DNA of 64,000 nt from Streptomyces sp. 71268 (GTDB lineage: Bacteria; Actinomycetota; Actinomycetes; Streptomycetales; Streptomycetaceae), in the NCBI RefSeq assembly GCF_029392895.1, contig NZ_CP114200.1:5648501-5712500 (forward strand), read 5' to 3'. Each line of letters opens with the position of its first letter. The stretch's first letter is position 1. The position numbers were made by a program, and so were the translations under genes. Below the pieces are notes generated by a model, which saw only the letters and a list, made by a program, of their open reading frames with translations, searched no databases and was not told the DNA's origin. Positions 1 to 7,712 of the stretch are shown in pieces.

Positions 1-202
1 AGAACATCAACACCAGAGCCGAGGTGCCGCGGAAGACCTCCACGTAGAAGCCGGTCAGGAAGCGGACGATCCACAGCCGTGAGGTGCGCGCGATGCCGAC
101 GCCGAAGGCCACCAGGGTGGCGAACACCGCGCTGTAGAGCGTGAGCTGCACGGTGATCCAGATGCCGGGCAGGAGCCAGTGCTCCCACAGTCCCGCGGTC
201 AT
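1..202 (-). CDS. ehuC: Ectoine/hydroxyectoine-type ABC transporter permease, N-terminal part (runs off left edge)
   Basis: Only the first 67 codons are inside the window. The start is the ATG at 202-200, which overlaps the TGA of the upstream gene (ATGA at 202-199), so the two are translationally coupled. The visible protein has a first hydrophobic segment (LPGIWITVQLTLYSAVFATL) followed by an Arg-containing turn and the EVFRGTSALV stretch typical of polar amino-acid (HisMQ/GlnP-type) permeases. Such permeases form the membrane channel for a periplasmic-type binding protein, here the product of the next gene. The Ehu name rests on family resemblance and context; another polar amino-acid or compatible-solute permease cannot be excluded. 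Confidence in the permease call is high, in the substrate moderate. Confidence 0.8.
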   Translation of the reverse strand, partial: MTAGLWEHWLLPGIWITVQLTLYSAVFATLVAFGVGIARTSRLWIVRFLTGFYVEVFRGTSALVLMF

Positions 203-1107
203 GAACACAACTCCTCGGCCGTGAGATCGGTCATCTCCGTCTCGGTGAAGCCGAACGGCCGCATGACGCGCAGGAGTTCGCCGCTCTTCTTCATCTTGTG
301 CAGCTCCACGTTGAAGGCGTCCCGGAGCTTGGTCTCCTCCGGGCGGAAGGCGAACCCGCCCGCGCCGATCGCCGGCTTGCCGTCGGCGTCCAGCGCCTGG
401 AACGGCTCGGTCGCCTCGGCCTTGCGGCTGCCGCGCTGCTTGACCACGTTGTGCACGGTCACGGTGGTCCCGGCGAACACGTCCACGCGGCCCTGTTCCA
501 CCGCGAGCAGGCCCGCGAGCTGGTCGGGCAGCACGGTGATCTCCGAGCGCTTGACGCCCGCCGTCTCGGCGTAACCGATCTGGGCGTACGCGGTGCCGCT
601 GGCCATCCGCGCGCCGGTGCGCACGATGTCCTTGTAGTCGCGCAGGTTCTTCGGATTGCCCTTGGCCACGATGAACGCGTCGAGCATCTTGTAGTCGGGA
701 TCGGAGAAGATCACCTGCTCGCAGCGGACCGGGTCGATGTACATGCCGGCCGATACCACGTCGAACTGCTGAGAGCGCAGACCCGGAATGAGTGAGGAGA
801 ACTCCGTCGGCACCGGCTGCACGCTGCCGACCCCGAGCCGCTTGAAGATCACCTTGGCGATCTCCGGCGCCTCTCCCGTGAACTCCCCGTCCTTGTCGAT
901 GTACCCGAAGGGGATCTCCCCCGCGATCCCCAGCCGGACCGTGCCCTGAGACCTGAGCCGGTCCAGCAGATTTCCCCCGTCCTTGGCGTCCGCGCTGGAG
1001 ACTCGGCTACAGCCGGCCGCCCCCAGCAGCCCCAGAGCCGCGCCGCCCGCGAGCAGCGAGCGCCGTGCCAGCCCTTTTCCCTTGTCGTTCCCTCGTGGTC
1101 GAGCCAT
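199..1107 (-). CDS. ehuB: Ectoine/hydroxyectoine-type ABC transporter substrate-binding lipoprotein
   Basis: A 302-residue solute-binding protein of the polar amino-acid family (SBP_bac_3). Residues 15-33 form a signal peptide with a twin Arg (ARRSLL), a hydrophobic core and a lipobox ending GAAGC at Cys33, so the mature protein should be a lipoprotein on the outer face of the membrane. The family core follows: VRLGIAGEIPFGYIDKDGEF, the FDVVSAGMYIDPVRCEQVIFS segment and the VDVFAG hinge. The reading frame stays open upstream to 1323, but the ATG at 1107 places the signal peptide at the N-terminus and leaves a promoter gap to the divergent gene at 1205. It precedes ehuC with a 4-bp overlap. 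It probably delivers ectoine, hydroxyectoine or a related polar metabolite; the substrate is inferred. Confidence 0.85.
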   Translation of the reverse strand: MARPRGNDKGKGLARRSLLAGGAALGLLGAAGCSRVSSADAKDGGNLLDRLRSQGTVRLGIAGEIPFGYIDKDGEFTGEAPEIAKVIFKRLGVGSVQPVPTEFSSLIPGLRSQQFDVVSAGMYIDPVRCEQVIFSDPDYKMLDAFIVAKGNPKNLRDYKDIVRTGARMASGTAYAQIGYAETAGVKRSEITVLPDQLAGLLAVEQGRVDVFAGTTVTVHNVVKQRGSRKAEATEPFQALDADGKPAIGAGGFAFRPEETKLRDAFNVELHKMKKSGELLRVMRPFGFTETEMTDLTAEELCS

Positions 1108-1204
1108 GGCCGCGCGGCTACCCGAGTTGAGTGAAGTTATGCGGATCGTTTCCAGCCCTTGACGTAGCCCGTCGACAGGCCGTGACCTGGAGGAGCGCGG
1201 CACG

Positions 1205-1771
1205 ATGGATTCCGGAAAGCGGCGAGAGGAGCAGTCGGTGACCGACCGGTTCTTGGAGGTCTCCCTCGACAGGCGCGGCGTGCGCTGCACGGCGAAGCTG
1301 CTCGACGACCGCGCCCCGCGCACCTGCGACGCCGTGTGGAACGCGCTCCCCCTCGGCGGCGACGTCTACCACGCGAAGTACGCGCGCAACGAGATCTACG
1401 CGCTTCTGCCGCCGTTCGCCCCACGGGAACCACCCCTGGAGAACCCCACCATCACCCCCATCCCCGGCGACCTGTGCTACTTCACGTTCACCGAGACCCA
1501 GTTGGGGACCGCCTCCTACGGCTACGAGGCGGCGCGGGCGGCCACCGCGCGCGGCGCGGGCACCGCCCCCGCGCGGCCCACCCGGTCGCGGGTGGTCGAC
1601 CTCGCGCTGTTCTACGAGCGCAACAACCTGCTGATCAACGGCGACGCCGGCTGGGTGCCCGGCATTGTCTGGGGCGCCGTGGTCGACGGGCTCGACCGCA
1701 TGGCCGACGCCTGTCAGGACCTGTGGCGCGCCGGCGCGCTGGGGGAGACCCTCAGCTTCCGCCGGGCGTGA
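1205..1771 (+). CDS. DUF3830 family protein
   Basis: A 188-residue protein matching the DUF3830 family, which as I recall has a cyclophilin-like beta-barrel fold. Typical parts are the CTAKLLDDRAPRTCDAVWNALPL segment at the N-terminus, ITPIPGDLCYFTF in the middle and VVDLALFYERNNLLINGDAGWVPG near the C-terminus. It starts at ATG 1205; a GTG at 1238 is an alternative that would remove an unconserved-looking N-terminus. It is transcribed divergently from ehuB and convergently with the amidase. Members of this family commonly sit beside Asp/Glu-racemase-type and amidase genes, as here, so a role in the same catabolic pathway is likely, but no biochemical activity is known to me. Confidence 0.75.
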   Translation: MDSGKRREEQSVTDRFLEVSLDRRGVRCTAKLLDDRAPRTCDAVWNALPLGGDVYHAKYARNEIYALLPPFAPREPPLENPTITPIPGDLCYFTFTETQLGTASYGYEAARAATARGAGTAPARPTRSRVVDLALFYERNNLLINGDAGWVPGIVWGAVVDGLDRMADACQDLWRAGALGETLSFRRA

Positions 1772-1784
1772 CCCTCAGCTCCCG

Positions 1785-1804
1785 GCCGGGCGTGACGGCC
1801 CGGC
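1785..1804. terminator. Hairpin between convergent genes
   Basis: Perfect 7-bp arms (GCCGGGC / GCCCGGC) around a 6-nt loop lie between the stop codons of the DUF3830 gene and the amidase gene. There is no U-tract, as is usual for Streptomyces terminators. It can serve both strands. Confidence 0.5.
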
Positions 1805-1809
1805 GCGGC

Positions 1810-3222
1810 TCACGCCCCGGCCCCGGGCGCGGGCGCCCGTACCGCGTCGGCGACGCCCGCCCCGTACAGCGCGTGCGCGACGCGCAGCACCAGCGCGTCC
1901 GCGTGCCGCGCCGCCACCAGCTGCACCCCGATCGGCAACCCCCGCGAGGAGAGTCCGCACGGCACGGAGGCCGCCGGCTGCTGGGTGAGGTTGAACGGAT
2001 AGGTGAACGGCGTCCAGCCCGTCCACCGCTCAAGCCCCGAACCCGGCGGCACCTCGACACCGGCGGCGAAGGCCGTGATCGGCAGCGTCGGGGTGACCAG
2101 CAGGTCGTAGCGGGTGTGGAAGCGGCCCATCGCGTGGCCGAGCGCCATCCGCGCGTCCACCGCCGCCAGGTAGTCCAGCGCGCTGTAGGCCGCGCCCCGC
2201 TCGCACACCTCGCGCAGCCCCGGGTCGAGCAGCGCCCGCCGCTCCTCGTCCAGCGGCTGCACCACCCGCGCCGCCCCGCTGAACCACAGCACGTGGAACG
2301 CCTCCACCGGATCGGTGAACCCCGGCTCGGCCTCCTCCACCACGGCGCCCAGCTCGGCCAGCGACTCCACCGCCCGCCGCACCGCCAAGGCCACCTCCGG
2401 GTCCACCGAGACCCCGCCGAGGGTGGGGCTGTAGGCGACCCGCAGCCCGGTCAGCGGCTCGTCGAGCCCGGCCCTGAACCCGTCGCCGACCTGCCCGAGC
2501 TGCGACCAGTCCCGCCAGTCGGCCCCGCTGACCACGTCCATCAGCAGCGCCGCGTCGGCCGCGTCCCGGGTGATCGGGCCCACGTGCGAGAGCGTCCCGA
2601 ACGGGCTCGCCGGGTACAGCGGCACCCGCCCGTACGTCGGCTTCAGCGCGAAGGTGCCGCAGAACGCGGCCGGGATGCGCACCGAGCCGCCGCCGTCGGT
2701 GCCCAGGCTCAGCGGCCCGGCCCCCCAGGCCACCGCCGCCGCGCTGCCCCCGCTGGAGCCGCCGGAGGTGCGCGCGGGGTCGTACGGGTTGCCGGTGACG
2801 CCCTCGCGCGGCGAGTCGGTCACCCCCTTCCAGCCGAACTCGGGCGTGGTGGTCTTGCCGAGGAAGACCGCGCCGTGCTCGCGCAGCCGGGCCACCGCCG
2901 GCGCGTCCTCCGTCCACGGGCCCCGTTCGGAGAGGGTGAGCGAGCCGCGCAGCGTGGGCCCGCCGCGCAGCAGCAGCATGTCCTTGATCGACACCGGCAC
3001 CCCGTCAAGGAGGCCCAGCGGCTCGCCGCGCGCCCACCGCGCGGCGGACTCGGCGGCCTCGCGCAGTGCCGTATCGGCGTCCAGCCGGGTGAAGGCGTGC
3101 ACCAGGGGCTGGATCTGTTCGGCCCGGGCCAGCGCGGCCCGGGTGGCCTCGACCGGCGAGACGGTGCGCGCCGCGTAGCTCTCGACGAGTTGAACGGCTT
3201 TCAGGTCGCACAGATCGGTCAT
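1810..3222 (-). CDS. Amidase (amidase-signature family)
   Basis: A 470-residue amidase-signature enzyme that should hydrolyse a carboxamide to acid plus ammonia in the cytoplasm. The Ser-cisSer-Lys triad is visible: Lys80 in GVPVSIKDM, Ser156 in the GGSSGGS loop and Ser180 in TDGGGSVR, with the usual 24-residue spacing between the two serines. ALKPTYGRVP follows, as expected. The full length fits AtzE/GatA-like amidases. The ATG at 3222 has no competing upstream start. It lies 83 bp downstream of the D-2-hydroxyacid dehydrogenase gene in the same direction and probably belongs to one transcript with it. The substrate is unknown; the neighbouring racemase-like and dehydrogenase genes suggest an amide of a small dicarboxylic or hydroxy acid. 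Confidence 0.88.
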   Translation of the reverse strand: MTDLCDLKAVQLVESYAARTVSPVEATRAALARAEQIQPLVHAFTRLDADTALREAAESAARWARGEPLGLLDGVPVSIKDMLLLRGGPTLRGSLTLSERGPWTEDAPAVARLREHGAVFLGKTTTPEFGWKGVTDSPREGVTGNPYDPARTSGGSSGGSAAAVAWGAGPLSLGTDGGGSVRIPAAFCGTFALKPTYGRVPLYPASPFGTLSHVGPITRDAADAALLMDVVSGADWRDWSQLGQVGDGFRAGLDEPLTGLRVAYSPTLGGVSVDPEVALAVRRAVESLAELGAVVEEAEPGFTDPVEAFHVLWFSGAARVVQPLDEERRALLDPGLREVCERGAAYSALDYLAAVDARMALGHAMGRFHTRYDLLVTPTLPITAFAAGVEVPPGSGLERWTGWTPFTYPFNLTQQPAASVPCGLSSRGLPIGVQLVAARHADALVLRVAHALYGAGVADAVRAPAPGAGA

Positions 3223-3305
3223 CCGGCCCCTCCGGGTTCACTCGTGCGGTCGGTGGCGCCGGCCGGCCCACCGGGCGGTGGTGCGGTGACCTCGTGCGCG
3301 GCACC

Positions 3306-4250
3306 TCATCCGGGCACGTAGCCGAGCCGCTTGTCGACCACGTTGAACAGCGGCTCGCCCGCCGCCCACCGGTCGAAGTTGTCCTCGAACTGTCGGGCCA
3401 GGTCATCGCGCCAGCCCACCGTGTCGCCGCTCATGTGCGGCGAGACCAGCAGCCCTGGCGTGTCCCACAGCGGGCTGTCCGACGCCAGCGGCTCCCGCTC
3501 GAACACGTCCAGGGCGGCCCCCGCGAGTCGCCGCTCCAGCAGCGCCGCGCGCAGTTCCTCGGTGACCACCAGCGGGCCCCGGCCCACGTTGACGAAGTAC
3601 GCCGAGGGCGCCATCCGGGCGAACGCCGCGCGGTCGAACATGCCGCGGGTCGCGGAGGTCAGCGGCGCGGCGCACACCACCCAGTCGGCGTCCGGCAACA
3701 GGTCGTCCAACTCGTCCGCGCCCCGCACGCCCGCGCGCGCGGTGCGCCCCACCCACTCCACGCGCACGCCGAGCGCCCGCAGCGTCTCGCCGATCGCCCG
3801 GCCGATCGGCCCGACCCCGACGACCACCGCGCGGGTGCCGGCCAGCCGCCGGGTCTCGCGGTGCCGCCAGCGGCGTTGGCGCTGGAGTTCCCAGGTACCG
3901 GCCAGGTCCTTGGCGAAGGCCAGCACGAGCGCGCCGACGTACTCCGCGATCGGCTGGTCGAAGACGCCGCGCGCGTTGGTCAGCAGCGTCTGGGACTCGA
4001 CCAGATCGGGGAAGAGCAGCCGGTCGACGCCGGCGCTGGCCGTGTGCACCCACCCGGGCCTGGGCCCCGACCCCGGCCAGGCGTCGCGCAGCGCGTCGGA
4101 CTGGAAGTCCCACACGAGCAGCACGTCGGCGCCCGGCAGCAGCGCGGGCAGCGACGCGGCGTCGCTGACCTGGACACGCGCCCGGCCGGCGAGCCGGTCG
4201 AGCCGTACGGGGGGAGTGTCGCCGAGGACCACGACGGTGAGTTCAGACAT
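3306..4250 (-). CDS. D-2-hydroxyacid dehydrogenase (NAD-dependent)
   Basis: A 314-residue protein of the D-isomer-specific 2-hydroxyacid dehydrogenase family, interconverting a 2-oxoacid and a D-2-hydroxyacid with NAD(P)H. The nucleotide-binding glycine motif GVGPIG is at 145-150. The catalytic residues expected in this family are present: Arg224 (NVGRG), Glu253 (EREPL) and His272 (SPHMSG). The N-terminal substrate domain is of normal length. It starts at ATG 4250 and is followed by the amidase gene 83 bp downstream, while the maleate-isomerase-like gene at 4453 diverges from it. It likely reduces or oxidises an intermediate of the catabolic island; the substrate is not shown by the sequence. 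Confidence 0.88.
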   Translation of the reverse strand: MSELTVVVLGDTPPVRLDRLAGRARVQVSDAASLPALLPGADVLLVWDFQSDALRDAWPGSGPRPGWVHTASAGVDRLLFPDLVESQTLLTNARGVFDQPIAEYVGALVLAFAKDLAGTWELQRQRRWRHRETRRLAGTRAVVVGVGPIGRAIGETLRALGVRVEWVGRTARAGVRGADELDDLLPDADWVVCAAPLTSATRGMFDRAAFARMAPSAYFVNVGRGPLVVTEELRAALLERRLAGAALDVFEREPLASDSPLWDTPGLLVSPHMSGDTVGWRDDLARQFEDNFDRWAAGEPLFNVVDKRLGYVPG

Positions 4251-4452
4251 GGGCGGGAAACCGTTCCGAAACGTCGAGCGGGTAGGAGGTTCCTGGCGGG
4301 CGGCAAGTCACCGTGGATATGCGGATTGACCACGCTAGGCAGCGGAAACTACCGTCGTCAACAGCGGTTCCTATCCCGACGTCCCGGCATTCACCGGCTC
4401 TCTTTCCCCTGGCCAACGGCCACAGCCCGGCGTTTCACATGGGGGCTCGAAA

Positions 4453-5328
4453 ATGGACGTCTCTTTTCTGGGTGGCCCACAGCGGCAACGCGGCGTGGGC
4501 GTCGTCGCCCCGTTCGACTTCGCGCTGGACCGTGAACTGTGGCGCTGGGTTCCGGATGAGGTCTCGCTGCACCTGACCCGCACGCCGTTCGTCCCGGTCG
4601 AGGTGAGCCTCGACCTGGCGCGGATCGTCAGCGAGCACGAGACGTTGCGCGCGGCGGTGCAGGCGCTGAGCGCCGTCGCGCCCGAGGTGGTGGCGTACGC
4701 CTGCGCGTCGGGCAGCTTCGTCGGCGGCGTGCCGGGCGAGCGGGCGATGTGCGCGGCGATGACCCAGGCGGGTGAGGTGCCGTCGCTGACCACGTCGGGC
4801 GCGCTGCTCGCGGCCCTCGACGAGCTGGGCGTGCGGCGGATCGCCCTGGTCACGCCGTACACGAAGTCGGTCACCGACGCCCTGGAGGAGTACCTGGCGG
4901 CGGCCGACATCGCCGTCGTAGGCCGCGCCTACCTGGGGCTGACCGGGGCGATCTGGCGGGTGCCCTACCGGGACGTGGTGGACATGGCGCGGCTGGCGGT
5001 GGTCGGCTCCGCCGACGCCCTGTTCATCAGCTGCACCAACCTCCCCACCTATGACGTGATTCCGCAGTTGGAGGCGGAGTTGCGGATGCCGGTGCTGTCC
5101 GCGAACCAGGTGACGATGTGGTCCGCGCTGCGGACGATGGGCGCCCGGGCCGTCGGCCCCTACCAGGCGCTGGTCGACCCCGCCGCGCGCTCGGGCCCGG
5201 TCGCGCTGCCGCCCGTCCCGCCACCCGAGGAGGCGTACGCCGGCTCGTCGGGCGCTCCGGAGTCGGACCTGCCGGACGGCCTTGATCCGCCGCCGTCCCC
5301 GGACGAGTACGGCGGCCCGACCGGCTAG
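4453..5328 (+). CDS. Maleate isomerase / Asp-Glu racemase superfamily protein, two-cysteine type
   Basis: A 291-residue protein of the Asp/Glu racemase superfamily (maleate cis-trans isomerase, arylmalonate decarboxylase and EutA-like group). Both catalytic cysteine positions are filled: Cys84 in YACASGSFVGG and Cys194 in FISCTNLPTYD, so racemase or isomerase chemistry by paired cysteines is possible. NQVTMWSALR near 219-227 is a conserved family block. The C-terminal 50 residues are Pro/Gly-rich and not conserved. It starts at ATG 4453 with GGGGG upstream. It is divergent from the dehydrogenase and 251 bp upstream of a second family member. EutA of the ectoine-utilisation pathway belongs to this family, which fits the ehu genes, but the reaction is not determined. 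Confidence 0.8.
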   Translation: MDVSFLGGPQRQRGVGVVAPFDFALDRELWRWVPDEVSLHLTRTPFVPVEVSLDLARIVSEHETLRAAVQALSAVAPEVVAYACASGSFVGGVPGERAMCAAMTQAGEVPSLTTSGALLAALDELGVRRIALVTPYTKSVTDALEEYLAAADIAVVGRAYLGLTGAIWRVPYRDVVDMARLAVVGSADALFISCTNLPTYDVIPQLEAELRMPVLSANQVTMWSALRTMGARAVGPYQALVDPAARSGPVALPPVPPPEEAYAGSSGAPESDLPDGLDPPPSPDEYGGPTG

Positions 5329-5579
5329 CCGTGCTGTCCGGGCGGGGGCGGGCCGGACCGCCACCGACAGCGCGGACACGTTCCGCTTCCGGGCCCCGCC
5401 GGTCCGCCGTGGACCGCGGGGGCGGCGGCGGAATGGCGGGAAGGAAACAGCGCCCCGTGCTGCCGGAAAGGGCCGAACGACGTAATGGCCGGCTCCCGGG
5501 CGCGGGGCGTCGAATAGCGGAAACGGGGCGGTACGGCGTCATCCGGAACGGTGGGAGATCGGTGATCAGGAGGTGGCGC

Positions 5580-6314
5580 GTGACGACGGTCGGATTTCTT
5601 TACCCCGGTTACTCGGCGGAAGACGACTATCCACGTCTGGAGAAGCTGCTCGGCGGCGATATTCGACTGCCGTTGGTTCATACCGATATCGGCGAGGACG
5701 CGCACCGGGTGGACGCCCTGCTGGAAATGGGATCGGCGGCCAGGCTCGCGGCCGGGGTGGGGGAACTGCGCCGGCGCGGCGCCGACGCCGTCGTCTGGGC
5801 CTGCACCAGCGCCAGCTTCGTCTTCGGCTGGGAGGGCGCCGGCGAGCAGGTGCGCGAGCTGGCGGCCACCGCCGGCGCCCCGGCGTCCAGCACGTCCTTC
5901 GCCTTCGCCCGCGCGGCGCGCGCCATCGGCGCCGAACGGGTGGCCGTGGCCGCGACGTACCCCCGGGACGTCGCCGACCGTTTCACGGCCTTCCTCAAGT
6001 CGGCCGGCATCGAGGTGGTCCAGGCGCGCGCCAGCGGCGTGATCACCGCGGCCGAGGTCGGCACCTGGGGCGAGGCGGAGGTGTTGCGCCTGGTCCGCGC
6101 CGGCGACCACCCGGACGCGCGGGCCGTGCTGCTGCCGGACACCGCCCTGCACACCGCGGCCCACCTGCCCGCCCTGGAGGCCGCCGTCGGCAAGCCCGTG
6201 CTGACCGCCAACCAGGTCACCGTCTGGGAGGGCCTGCGGCTGCTCGACCGCGCGGTGACCCGGCCCGGGCTCGGCCGACTGTTCGTGACGGGCGCCGGGT
6301 GCCCGGCCGTGTGA
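5580..6314 (+). CDS. Asp/Glu racemase superfamily protein, one-cysteine type
   Basis: A 244-residue paralogue of the preceding protein. The start is GTG 5580, with an AGGAGG ribosome binding site at about 5568-5573; an open frame extends further upstream but lacks such a site. The first catalytic cysteine is kept (Cys75 in VVWACTSASFVFG), and the NQVTVWEGLR block is at 211-220. At the second cysteine position the protein has LLPDTALHT, with Asp187 where its neighbour has Cys. A two-cysteine racemase mechanism is therefore unlikely, and a decarboxylase, lyase or non-catalytic partner role should be considered. It lies in the same direction as its paralogue and as the flavin oxidoreductase downstream. 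Confidence 0.78.
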   Translation: MTTVGFLYPGYSAEDDYPRLEKLLGGDIRLPLVHTDIGEDAHRVDALLEMGSAARLAAGVGELRRRGADAVVWACTSASFVFGWEGAGEQVRELAATAGAPASSTSFAFARAARAIGAERVAVAATYPRDVADRFTAFLKSAGIEVVQARASGVITAAEVGTWGEAEVLRLVRAGDHPDARAVLLPDTALHTAAHLPALEAAVGKPVLTANQVTVWEGLRLLDRAVTRPGLGRLFVTGAGCPAV

Positions 6315-6503
6315 AAGCGCAACAGGCAGCCGCAGTAGGGTAGTTGGGCGCGATCGACGGCGGGCGCGGGGTCCGCGCCGGGTCCGTACCGTGGCCCGTA
6401 CGAGGAGGCGCGCGAGATCGCGTGGCGGACCCCGGGAATAACCGGATGCGATCTCCGGTTAGCGTCCTCTGCTACGTACGCGATCTCAGGAGGCACGACG
6501 CCG

Positions 6504-7595
6504 GTGGACACGATTCGAGGAACGGCGAGCGGCACCGCACCCGTACCGCTCTCCGTGCTGGACCTGGCGACCGTCGGCAGCGGGCTGACCGCGAGCGACG
6601 CGCTGCGCACCTCCGTGGAGCTGGTCCAGCTCGCCGAGCGGCGCGGCTTCCACCGGTACTGGGTGGCCGAGCACCACTCGATGCCGGGCGTCGCCAGCTC
6701 CTCGCCCGCGGTCATCCTCGCCCACCTCGCCGCCCACACCGACCGCATCCGGCTCGGCTCGGGCGGCGTCATGCTGCCCAACCACGCGCCGCTGGTCATC
6801 GCCGAGCAGTTCGGCACCCTGGAGGCGATGGCGCCGGGCCGGGTCGACCTCGGGCTCGGCCGCGCGCCCGGCACGGACGGGGCGACCGCCGCCGCGCTGC
6901 GCCGCTCGGACCGGCTGAACGAGGGCGCCGACGAGTTCCCCCGCCAGCTCGCCGAGCTGACCAGGTTCCTCGACGCGGACTTCCCCGACGGCCACCGGTA
7001 CGCGCGCATCCACGCCATCCCCGGGCCCATCCAGGGCAGCGTCCCCGGCGGCGTGCAGTCCGCCGACCGGCCCGCGATCTGGCTGCTCGGCTCCAGCGGC
7101 TTCAGCGCTCAGCTCGCCGGCGCGCTCGGGCTGCCGTTCTCCTTCGCGCACCACTTCTCGGCGGCCAACACCATCCCCGCGCTCGACCTCTACCGCTCCT
7201 CGTTCCGCCCGTCGGCCGTGCTGGACGCCCCGTACGCCTCCATCGGGGTCGGCGCGCTGGCCGCCGACGACGAGCGGGAGGCCCGCCGCCAGGTCATGAC
7301 CGGGGCCCTGTCGATGATCCGGCTGCGGCTCGGCCGGCCGGGCCTGATCCCGACGCCGGAGGAGGCCGAGGAGTACGCGTTCGCCCCGGCCGAGCGCGAG
7401 TTCGTGGACAGCCACGTCGCCAACGTGGTGCACGGGACGCCGGACGCCGTGCGCGACGGCCTCGACCAGTTGGTCAAGCGGACCGGCGCGGACGAGCTGG
7501 TGATCACGGCGAACGTGCACAGCCCGCGGGCCCGGCTGCGCTCGTACGAGCTGATCGCCGACGCGTACGGCCTGCCGGCGCCGACCGCGCCCTGA
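6504..7595 (+). CDS. LLM-class flavin-dependent oxidoreductase (luciferase-like)
   Basis: A 363-residue protein of the bacterial-luciferase-like monooxygenase superfamily, most like the alkanal-monooxygenase/MsnO8-type subgroup. Diagnostic stretches are [11 protein letters not shown] at the N-terminus, [41 protein letters not shown] and [12 protein letters not shown]. It starts at GTG 6504 with AGGAGG at 6488-6493. Enzymes of this type use reduced flavin and oxygen to oxidise small organic substrates and fold as a TIM barrel. It follows the second racemase-like gene by 189 bp in the same direction and may act in the same pathway, though the gap allows a separate promoter. The substrate is unknown. 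Confidence 0.85.
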   Translation: MDTIRGTASGTAPVPLSVLDLATVGSGLTASDALRTSVELVQLAERRGFHRYWVAEHHSMPGVASSSPAVILAHLAAHTDRIRLGSGGVMLPNHAPLVIAEQFGTLEAMAPGRVDLGLGRAPGTDGATAAALRRSDRLNEGADEFPRQLAELTRFLDADFPDGHRYARIHAIPGPIQGSVPGGVQSADRPAIWLLGSSGFSAQLAGALGLPFSFAHHFSAANTIPALDLYRSSFRPSAVLDAPYASIGVGALAADDEREARRQVMTGALSMIRLRLGRPGLIPTPEEAEEYAFAPAEREFVDSHVANVVHGTPDAVRDGLDQLVKRTGADELVITANVHSPRARLRSYELIADAYGLPAPTAP

Positions 7596-7676
7596 CCGCG
7601 GGCCACGGTCGCGGCCCACGTCGTACGGGCTGCGCCCCGCCGCTGGCCGGCGCGGGGCCCGGGGAGGGGCGGGGCC

Positions 7677-7694
7677 GCGCGGCCGGGGCCGCGC
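7677..7694. terminator. GC-rich hairpin between convergent genes
   Basis: Seven-bp arms (GCGCGGC / GCCGCGC) with a four-base loop lie between the ends of the oxidoreductase and cdgA genes. It has no U-tract, so the call rests on position and symmetry alone. Confidence 0.35.
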
Positions 7695-7712
7695 CCGGCC
7701 GGTCGGCGCGGC

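Noticed and set aside
1336..3321. A 661-codon plus-strand frame across the DUF3830 and amidase genes
   Set aside because: Arg/Pro-rich shadow frame. It overlaps two recognisable genes and has no motif.
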